From Adenophora triphylla var. japonica (Eukaryota; Streptophyta; Magnoliopsida; Asterales; Campanulaceae), in contig JAFEMH010002498.1 in the NCBI GenBank assembly GCA_022495995.1, positions 62,001-126,000 on the forward strand: a stretch of DNA of 64,000 bases, given 5' to 3'. Shown piece after piece: positions 55,330 through 64,000 of this stretch (its first letter is position 1; every line of letters starts with the position of its first letter). The position numbers were made by a program, and so were the translations under genes. The notes beneath the pieces were generated by a model that was given only the letters and a program-made list of their open reading frames with translations, searched no databases and had not been told where the DNA came from.

Positions 55330-56420
55330 CAAATTTTATAAATAAAATAAAATTATTTTTCAACAACTGTAAAATAGACCTCACTGTTGTTCTATAAAAG
55401 AATGACATAAAAACAATGAAATCTATCACACGGTTATGCACACTAACTGAGAAATTGACCTCAATAATCATAACTGAGAAATTGACCTCACACTTGTGCA
55501 CAAAAAATCATAAACAACTGATAAATAACGGGTAAATTAAACATACTAAGTAGCAAAATAACTGTGAAATTGACCTTACAGTTCTCAGTTTAGAAAGGTC
55601 AAAAACCAAACCATTTCACATTCATAAATAACTGTGAAACTGACCTCACAGTTTTAGAAGTGTGAAAAATATTTCACAATTATTCACATCACAACCAACA
55701 ACTGTGAAATAGACCTCACTATTGTTCTATAAAAGAATGATAAAAAACAGTGAAATCTATCCCACAATTATGCACAATAACTGAGAAAGTGACCTCAACA
55801 ATCATAACTGAGAAATTGACCTCACAGTTGTGCACAAACAATCATAAACAACTGATAAATAACGGGTAAATTAAACATACTAAGTAGCAAAATAACTGTG
55901 AAATTGACCTCACAGTTCTCAGTTTAGAAAGGTCAAAAACCAAACCATTTCACATTCATAAATAACTGTGAAACTGACCTCACAGTTTTAGAAGTGTGAA
56001 AAACATTTCACAGTTATTCACATCACAACCAACAACTGTAAAATAGACCTCATTGTTGTTCTATAAAAGAATGACATAAAAACAGTGAAATTTATCACAC
56101 AGTTATGCACAATAACTGAGAAATTGACCTCAACAATCATAACTGAGAAATTGACCTCACAGTTGTGCACAAACAATCATCAACAACTGATAAATAACGG
56201 GTAAACCAAACATACTAAGTAGCAAAATAACTGTGAAATTGACCTCACATTTCTCAGTTTAGAAAGGTCAAAAACCAAACCATTTCACATTCATAAATAA
56301 CTGTGAAACTGACCTTACAATTTTAGAAGTGTGAAAAATATTTCACAGTTATTCACATCACAACCAACAACTGTGAAATAGACCTCACTGTTGTTCTATA
56401 AAAGAATGACATAAAACCAA
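55330..56420. repeat. Tandem array, period about 335 bp, about 3 copies
   Basis: ATAACTGTGAAATTGACC recurs at about 55559, 55893 and 56228. Each unit holds several AACTGTGA...TCACAGTT palindromes. Copies are nearly identical. Confidence 0.93.
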
Positions 56421-56889
56421 ACATACTAAGAATCCTAAGAATCGCTTAGCTTCTTTCTGTTGACTCATTCCCCCGCTTCGACCAAAATCCACAAAACCAT
56501 GCTCATCAACACACTTATCATATAAGGATTCCTTCATGATATCGACAACATCATGTTAAATAAGTAAAGATGACCCATTAGATGAACTGGAAATTTAGAG
56601 TGAGCCCACAACGATTAGGTCCGAATACACTATCAGAATTAGCAAGTGGAGAACCAGAGATAAAACTTTTAGACTAGCTGATTACAAGAATAGAGTGGCC
56701 ACGTTTACTCCCTTCAAAACTGTCTTGGCTAACCCAGTACTAATTAATGTCAGAGTACAAGTTCCAGGCCATTATATGCACACAAAGAACCACCTAAAAT
56801 ATATGTTCAGAAAATTTTAGCGAAAATCAGCGCTATATTTCCTCATCCATGTTTCAATCTAGAGAATCTGATGCAACCAAAATTGCTGA

Positions 56890-57695
56890 TTATTCCTTAA
56901 TTACCAGAAGCTTAACTGATTTACCAGTTGCATTCTTAACAGTTGTGCTAAGGAAAGCTTTAGTAATCTCTTTCATTTTGTTGAGAACCATGAAAGAGAT
57001 TTCTTCTGCAGAAAACTGCTTTTCCTCGCCTTTGTAATTGAGTACTATCATTGGCTTGTCGGCAAGTCCAGGAATAACCTTGAATGGCCATAGCTTCATG
57101 TCACTATGGATCGACGGATCACTGAATCTCCTTCCAATCAAACGCTTAGCATCTACAGAATCACCATACATTGACCAGTTATATCATAACCATTGCTACA
57201 AAAAAAAAACTATTACATGGTCCAGAGCAAAAGAAAAACCCTCACTTTTAACTACTCAATAAATTTTGAATAGAAAGTTTCTACGTAACTAAGGCTAGAA
57301 CCCCAATTCTCATCAACTCGAAAATTACCAAACTTCACCATATTTCCTTGTTAATGTTCTTAATTCAATTCAGAATATTTAACAGAAACCCTAAAGTGAC
57401 ACCAAATTATATCGGCAAGCATCAAATTTCTTTTTTAAAAAAACAAGATAAATTATAACAAAAGGGGAAGATGAACTTCCCAAAAAACAGTGTTGGTGGG
57501 ATTCATGGCAACCTGATTCTTAGCAGCATCACCGATTAAACGCTCGTTGTCAGTAAAAGCAACGTATGACGGCGTCGTCCTGTTACCTTGATCATTAGAT
57601 ATGATCTCAACACGATCATGTTGCCAAACGCCAACGCAAGAATAAGTAGTGCCCAAATCAATCCCAATCGCAGGACCTTCACCCTTTCCAACCAT
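56890..57695 (-). pseudogene. 5' fragment of a cytosolic HSP70 gene
   Basis: Exon 1 (from 57695) reads [20 protein letters not shown], the ATPase phosphate-1 motif, through [12 protein letters not shown]. The second exon (about 57153-56890) reads [25 protein letters not shown] and [18 protein letters not shown]. Both lie at the intron position normal for plant cytosolic HSP70. The frame then ends in an unrelated tail (about residue 110-165 of about 650). Exon 1 lacks a proper GT donor (TTTTTTGGGAAGTTC), and substrate-binding and most ATPase parts are absent. It is therefore a non-functional captured or truncated copy with its intron kept. Confidence 0.88.
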
Positions 57696-58074
57696 CTTTC
57701 TCGAGAATCAAACGGAAAATTGTATGAACGCCTTAGAAAATCGTTTTGATAAATCGCTTTGATAAATCGCCATCCTTGATTCCCCTCTCCTTGCAGATCG
57801 GAATTGCGAATAGAGAGAGAAGGGGAATTGCGATTAGAGAGAGAAACAGAATTGCGAGGGCAGTTTGGGATTATGAAATATTTTAAAAGGAGCTAGAGGT
57901 TTATTGGTAAAATAGATTTCAATTTATGGACCCCAAGGTAGAATATGAAATGCGGTGTTTTTTTTTTCTATAAATTTCACCTTCTAATAGGGGCTTATTG
58001 GTAAAAATCCCTATTACAAAAACCACTTTAAATATTACAAAAACTACTTTTTTTAATTATTATTTTTTTGCGTT
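57696..58074. other. 5' flank of the HSP70 fragment
   Basis: Leader-like AG-rich repeats (GAATTGCGA..AGAGAGAGA) up to about 57860, then AT-rich sequence. Confidence 0.5.
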
Positions 58075-58515
58075 TATCTGTCAAACAACTGATAAATGCA
58101 TTTATCAGTTATAAACAACTGATAAATGAATTTATTAATGTCAAATGCATTTATCAATTGTTTAACCAAAAAATCAAGCACAAAATACTCTTTAAAAAAC
58201 TGATAAATGAATTTATCAGTTATAAACAATTGATAAATGAATTTATCAGTTATAAACAACTGATAAATGAATTTTTCAGTTATAAACAACTGATAAATGA
58301 ATTTTTCAGTTGTTTTAACCAAAAAATCAAGCACAAAATACTCTTTAAAAAATTAATAAATGAATTTATCAGTTATAAATAAATAATAAATGCATTTATC
58401 AGTTGTTTAACCAAATAATCAAGCATAAAATACTCTTTAATAAACTGATAAATGAATTCAGTTATAAATAACTAATAAATGCATTTTACATTAATAATTG
58501 CATTTATCAGTTGTT
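58075..58515. repeat. Palindromic array AACTGATAAATGAATTTATCAGTT
   Basis: About twelve copies of the palindrome, with two larger repeats containing CCAAAAAATCAAGCACAAAA. Open frames here are repeat artefacts. Confidence 0.9.
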
Positions 58516-59052
58516 TTAACTTAAAAGAGAAAAAATGAAAAAAAAAATAGTTTTTTGTAATATCACATCTTACATGTTTATTTTTTGTAAATAGCATATT
58601 TTTGAGATAGTTTTTAATAAAAAAATGTTTTTTGTAATATCACATCTTAAAGGGTGAGTAATTTGGGGATGTAATTTTTTTTGTTAAGAGTGAATATAGA
58701 TGTCTTTCCATATATGTGAAAAAGCATCATTTTTGGGGCTTTTTGGCTTCACTTATTTATGCAATAGATGAGTTGTACTTCGCTTATTGGTTTTTGGCTT
58801 ATAAGTAAAAACAAACACTCTAATTTTAGCTTAATTAAAGTCAAAAGCCATATGTCACTAAAGATAAGCAAAAACAAACGAGCACTATATATTAAATTCA
58901 TCAATTATCAATTAATAAGTCATCAACTATTAGCTATTAGTCATCAACTATCAGCTGCTACAAACGAGTTATCAATCAATCAACTATAAGTCATTAAGCA
59001 ATCAGCCATCGGCTATCAGCTATAAGTCACCATCAGCTGCGACAAACAAGCC

Positions 59053-59639
59053 TTAAATGTCATACTTTTTTTTTTTTGTATTTTGGTTCGTCCCTAAATA
59101 AATGACTTGTTTTCAAATAAGGAAATTGCCTTAATGTAATTTTATCATCGTATAAATAATGTACAAACTAATAAAACACATTTTTATATATCTTTGACAA
59201 GTCAATTGCGACGTTAATTTAAGATCAAATATTAATTACTCCTATTGGTAACATTTCAAAAATAAATCAAACCGGCCTACATTTATCAACCAACTAGTAC
59301 ATACTCGTGTCCAAGGCCACGTGATTTTTTTTTAATTTTTTTTTAAATAAATTTTTTTAAGGGCAAAATGGGAAAAGGACAAATGTATGAGGACAAAATG
59401 AGAATTTCGCCGCTTGAAACTGTTCATAACACTGTAGCAACCTCTCCCTCATTTATAATGTAGATAAACTGATGATGCGCCATCACAAAATATTTTTCCT
59501 GTTAAATGTCTGCCCGGCCCAAGTTTATTATGGTCTATGTGGGCCCCTATTTTATGAGGATGTCGCATGGTAGTTCTAGTACCCCGGCAAGGGGTGGGTT
59601 CTTGGTTGTCGCCAATAGTGTGGTTCCCCCTATGTATTT
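59053..59639. other. Non-coding flank
   Basis: No gene or element ends recognised. Confidence 0.5.
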
Positions 59640-59825
59640 GATATATGCCGCATATTACGGGTTATTTGATATATGCCGCATATTACGTGTTATGTGTTAT
59701 ATGCCGCATATTATGTGTTATTGATATATGCCGCATATTACGTGTTATGTGTTATATGCCGCATATTATGTGTTATATTCCGTATACCGCGTATTTTATG
59801 TTATACATTATATGATGCATATTGA
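59640..59825. repeat. Minisatellite TATATGCCGCATATTACGTG
   Basis: Six or more imperfect units of 26-50 bp containing ATATGCCGCATATTA. ATATGCGGCATAT-like palindromes are embedded. Confidence 0.85.
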
Positions 59826-62800
59826 GTGCTTATGATTATGATGCTAGCCAAAGTCAGGCTTATCGCCATAGTTCTGGTCCTGGTTCCCGCCAATGGCTTG
59901 GCCCTCGCATATTGTATATGGTGTGTCGGATATTGATTCCCGCATGTCGGATGGAGGTTCCCGTATGGCGGGTGCTGGTTTTCGATGTATCATGTCGCAC
60001 AGCGTAGGTCGCATGTCTCATGATGTATGCTATTAATGTTATAATGGTTACCTACCGCATGTTATATGTCGCATATTCGGGTTCCGGTGATGATTTTAGC
60101 CAAAGATTATGTTTATATGGTTATGGCTTGATTCCCGCATATGGCGTGGTTCTCGTATGTTATAGGTCGCATGGCGCATAATTTATATTGTATATTGTAT
60201 GTTAAAGGTTAAATGTTAAGTCTTTTGTTAGACTTCCCTCCATTGCAGGCGTGACACGTGGCAAAGGAAAGTGGTGGGGATGGTGATGTCATTGATGACA
60301 TCACCCTTGGATATATATACTCCTCCCATTTCATTTCAAAGGTATATTCTATTTTGAGAGCTTCTCTCTCCTCCCTCTTTCTCTCTCTAGAAATTGGGTT
60401 ATATATGTTATGTATGAGATTAATGATTCTCACGCCGGAGGGTTTTTGGGGGGAAAATCCCCCCACCCTAACGGTGTTTTATCTTGTAGGCCCCACATTA
60501 TTTAGGGCCTCGTGGAGCGTGCTTTTCCGGTCCGGCCACCGTTGCTACCCCGGTCAGTTTCCTGTGCAACCCATTTTTCATGGCAGCATCAGTTGGTTCC
60601 GTTGCCGGAACTGACAATTTTCCGGCGGAGTTTGGCCGGAATAGAGGAGCCGGTGGTATAAATTTAGACTACAACAGTTGGGGGTAGCTTCATATGGTCA
60701 GCCGGAGTGGTTTTAGCAGTTTTCTGTTGGGTTTGGGAAGAGAAAAACTCAGATCTTAGTTGCAGGAGTTGGCCGGAATTGGAAATCAATTTTTCCGTTT
60801 TCTTTTTTGGGCTGAGATTTGAGATGGGTGTGGTAGCCTAAGAGAATTAAAAGGGAAGAAGCAGCAGTTTTCTGGAGGCAGAGCCATGGCATCAGAGTTT
60901 AGAGAAGAGGAGGAGAGGCCAGATCTGGGAAGGGAGCCGTTGCCGGAGAAGAGGAATGAGTTCGCCGGAAAGTTAGAGAGAGAATGAACAGTGGTGAACA
61001 GTGTCGGAGACGCGTGTCAGCGGGAGAACAGTCTTGTCCGACGCGTGTCAATTAGTTAAGACACGTTATCCATCACGTGTCGGTTCGTGAAGGCTCGCCG
61101 CCGTTATCTCGCCGGATAGTGGAAGTCGCCGAGAACCTTGGAAGGCAAAAGGAAAAGATTCAGGGTGTGGGCAAGGTTTGGATCCATTGAAGGATCAGCG
61201 AGAAACAGAGGAGTTCGCCGGTTTGAGGATTGAAGGTCGCCGGAGCAATGGAAGCAGCCAGTTGAGTAGTCTCCGGTGCTTGATGTCGCTGAGAAAAGTG
61301 TTGATATCGCCATGATTTTGTGCGACCTGAGGTCGCCGCCTGTGTTATTGCCGGAAGTTGTAGCGGCCATGGATGTCGTTGGCGGTAGCTCGTGAAATCG
61401 AAGGGGAAGAAGCGGGAAAGATGAAGACAAAGATCTGGAAGGTTTGAGATGGGAGGTGAAAAGTAAAAATAAAAATAAAAAAGAGTATTGATTGGAAATT
61501 GAAAAGGAAATGAAATGCAAAAGGGGGAGAGAATTGGTCAAAATCGTGGGCTTTACTGGATGGCATAGAAGTGTTTAGCAGAGGGGACCCACCGAAAAGT
61601 GAGGTGGATTAGATAGCAGGTCAACATTATATCCCTTCGTTTCGTTAAGTATTTGATGATCGTTATAGTTCCCGTTAAGTTCTCAACGGATTTAGTCAAA
61701 GATGCGGCAAGTCCCCATCAGGTCACTTCTTTCCATCTCTTTTTCAAATATAGCGAATAACTGTTCGACGTTACGTGCTTTATAAAGTAATGATAAGTAT
61801 ATGCAAATGCGTTTTTAATGAAGTTATGAATATGAATTGAATATGTGCATCATGCTAAATTGGCGCTTTAACTTGATATACTACTTTAAGCAATATTAAA
61901 TCTTGTGATAATTTGCTAAGAGTCGTTAGGTGGAAAATGTGCCGTGCGATTTGCTCTAGTTATTAGATGGAAAGAAAAGTGAAACACTATAAAATAGTGT
62001 GTAAATGGATATATGATTAGAAATTATGGTGCGTAGTAAAGTCAAATATGCTCTTTATTTACTATGCCAACTCGATAGAATAAATTGGCTTAATGTTTTA
62101 CTTGCCTATTTCCTGCTCCCAATAAGAGATAATGGGATATAGAAACTTGAATATGAATGGCCATAATCTAGCGGGAATAGGCTCCTTGAAATGATTAAAA
62201 GTATATTCTGAAATAATATTTTAGGCAATTGGCGATTTCATATAAAAGGAATAGAAAGAAGTGCTTGGCGATATATGAAAAATTATGTTTAGTTCTATAT
62301 TTAAGATAGTTGGCTAAAATCACCCTTATGTTTTTAATGATGCATTATTGGTTAAGAAATAGCGAATTGCATGCCTTCTCGGGAATATTTGTTACCTTTT
62401 GGACAGTGAGTTTTGGTTCGGGAAGAAGGAAGCCGCCGGAGGTAAAGATTGCCGGCCAAATAAATCAGGTCAACTCTTCCTTTTTTCATGATAGTCTTTA
62501 CTTTGATAAAATGAAAAGTAGGAAAAAATGGTATTGTTATTTGTCGGGCTAAGTATTTGAGACAGGAAAAGTGGATGAAGAAAGTTAAAAGTTAATGGGA
62601 AGGACAAGCGTGTGACAACCTTGGTGTTGAATCCATTCGGAATGTCGTTAACCTTCGTCAGGTCGTATCTTCCCATCTTTTCTATTCATGTTAAATTATG
62701 TTTATATGAATTCGTTATGAGAGAACATGAATGCATGCTTAGAAATGTTGTTACATAGCAAAATTGAATGTGTTCTGTGCTACTATGTTAAAATTGATTG

Positions 62801-63858
62801 ACTTAACTCGCTTGCCTCCCTAAGTCATTAAAAAAGAGATAATGAGTGACTAAAAGTTTTGCTGATCAGAAATAGGCAAGGCAGAAAATGAAAATGGTTA
62901 ATGGGTATCTGACAAAGTTAAAGAAAGTGTTCTCTGTTTATTATGCCCACTTGATAGAATGAATTGATTATATGATGAATCCCTTAGACGAAAACTGAAA
63001 GTATGTTAAAGATGACTAGAATGTGAATTTCTAATAAGATTGTTTTGGGGCTTTATTTAATTTTGGGAATATGAATTATTAATTTTTGAAATAGAGTTAT
63101 TTGAATTAGTAATCATCGTTTAGAATGGGGCTGTGAAAATGAATTTTCGTAGTAAGATGTTGGTTAATTGAACCTACGAGTCAAAGTGCGGATTTGATAA
63201 AATATAAATGTTGCGACTTGTGGTTAGAAATGGATGCCGGCATATGTAATGGCGTATGCGTAAAAATGTTAAGTGTCAACGTTTATTAAGAAAGAAAGCA
63301 ATTGTGATTTTAGTAATTGTGATTTTGACATAAATGAATAATATAAAGTTAATATAAATGGAATATATGGAATCTAGGATTTACAAAATTGATTATGTGA
63401 TATTATGCTACAATATGTTGTTGTTATGATAAGAGATATGCTTGGCCGCTAATATGGGTGCGTTGACCTGTCACATGTTTGAGATTTTGGAATGATGAAT
63501 AGTGAAAAATGGCAGTCACGATAATATGTTTGAAATGATGATATGCTCAGTAAAATGCTAAAGATATTCGTAGTTCATTATTTCTCTCATTCATATAAGA
63601 GTTGCGTACTGTTTGCTTGCTATGTCAAAAATAAAGGAAGTCTTTACTAGATTTGCATATGACTACCTTGTATTTTTGGCAGGTACCCTGTCAAGTATGA
63701 CGAAGTTGGCCAAGTTACTTTGCCGGGTGGTAAAGCTCGAATTGCTGATATGGAGGGTTCGCATCCCGAACTGCTTGTGTGATGCCAAAGTTGATAAAGA
63801 TTGTTGCCGCTGAAAGCTTAAAGAGGGCGACAAGGAGGTTGCCGATAAGAGACAAAGA
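59826..63858. other. Unassigned, probably transposon-derived region
   Basis: A TATATATACTCCTCCC box at 60310 precedes a CT-rich leader and a CCGG-rich segment (60400-61400), compatible with an LTR promoter, but I could not pair LTRs. 62040-62100 and 62925-62985 are diverged duplicates (ACTATGCCAACTCGATAGAATAAATTG-like). Frames in 61104-61541 are low complexity and not credible genes. Confidence 0.4.
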
Positions 63859-63950
63859 CGGGCTTACATCCCTAACTGTAGCCAAAGTAGGGCTTACATC
63901 CCCAACTGTAGCCAAAGAAGGGCTGACATCCCGAACTGTCACTGTTTTTT
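63859..63950. repeat. Three 30-bp tandem repeats
   Basis: GGGCTTACATCCCTAACTGT plus AGCCAAAGTA, repeated at 63859, 63889 and 63919 with few changes, at the window edge. Confidence 0.9.
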
Positions 63951-64000
63951 AAAAAAAGTTGTGAAAAGTGATAAATCTGGCGAGATGTCGCCGTTTTGAA

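Larger units (their letters stand above)
54354..59052. mobile_element. Possible 4.7-kb inverted-repeat-bounded unit carrying an HSP70 fragment
   Basis: The left end GGCTCGTTTGTTGCAGCT and the right end AGCTGCGACAAACAAGCC are inverted, with flanking ATA and TTA (an imperfect 3-bp duplication as for PIF/Harbinger-like elements). Interior: tandem array, HSP70 5' fragment, palindromic array. Further GCTCGTTTGT-like words near 58880 and 58960 leave open that these are two separate small MITEs. Confidence 0.4.

Noticed and set aside
58068..58382. 104-residue repetitive frame
   Set aside because: It is the palindromic array read through; no stop occurs only because the unit length is compatible with the frame.
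54354..59052. Certain PIF/Harbinger element
   Set aside because: Terminal repeats are suggestive, but the 3-bp duplication is imperfect and similar words recur near the right side, so I list it only as possible.
61104..61541. 145-residue - strand frame, Ser/Leu-rich
   Set aside because: Low-complexity composition, no domain, overlapping alternative frames; reads as the reverse of a CCGG/GA-rich leader.

Overview
This window is nuclear DNA of a flowering plant, most likely a eudicot. The evidence is spliced genes with GT/AG introns, AT-rich intergenic DNA, Ty3/gypsy and Ty1/copia LTR elements with tRNA-Met primer sites, an RTE-type LINE, Helitron ends, hAT elements and many 'TACTCCCTCCGTCCC' MITEs. 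The order cannot be fixed from sequence alone; the MITE families would fit Lamiales, but that is a weak guess. There is no bacterial, organellar, CRISPR or rRNA/tRNA content.

Only two host genes look intact. The first, on the + strand, encodes a 141-residue DUF971 / GBBH-like N-terminal domain protein. Its first exon is at 16810-16893 and its other three exons are at 35610-36146, so intron 1 is about 18.7 kb and is almost wholly nested transposons. The second, on the + strand at 48135-53459, has eight exons and encodes an 830-residue peptidyl-serine alpha-galactosyltransferase (SERGT/SGT1 type) made of two homologous halves with matching intron positions. A 5' fragment of a cytosolic HSP70 gene (56890-57695, - strand) and an inverted pair of proteasome beta-like gene fragments (23671-25245) are captured or dead gene pieces.

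Layout: 1-862 and 9415-10300 are copies of one block, the first split by a young gypsy element (863-6320, TSD TGATG). 6345-9414 holds hairpin repeats, a TA microsatellite, nested MITEs and a tRNA-derived SINE with a 19-bp TSD. 10301-12900 is a decayed LTR-element relic. 13670-15040 is a foldback element filled with palindromic repeats. 15472-16498 holds two hAT MITEs with perfect 8-bp TSDs. 16894-35609 (intron 1) holds a tandem duplication, MITEs, the RTE LINE, a Helitron end, the inverted gene pair, and a deleted gypsy (26908-34838, TSD GTCAT) that itself holds a copia (28720-33813, TSD GTCGT). 36602-36748 is a truncated SINE, 37099-39799 a non-autonomous LTR element (TSD CGTCC), 40300-42850 a broken gypsy, and 42854-47708 a decayed hAT with another Helitron end inside. 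After the galactosyltransferase gene, 54354-59052 may be one large inverted-repeat-bounded unit with a 335-bp tandem array, the HSP70 fragment and a second palindromic array. 59060-64000 is repetitive and unassigned.

The most unusual signal is a set of 10-bp near-palindromes, GGCGNNCGC(C), arranged as pairs about 22 bp apart, with successive pairs about 71 bp apart. The same arrangement occurs in the U3 regions of three LTR families that are otherwise unrelated (copia, gypsy and the non-autonomous element), a further copy lies in the internal region of the non-autonomous element, and a single pair lies in the foldback element.
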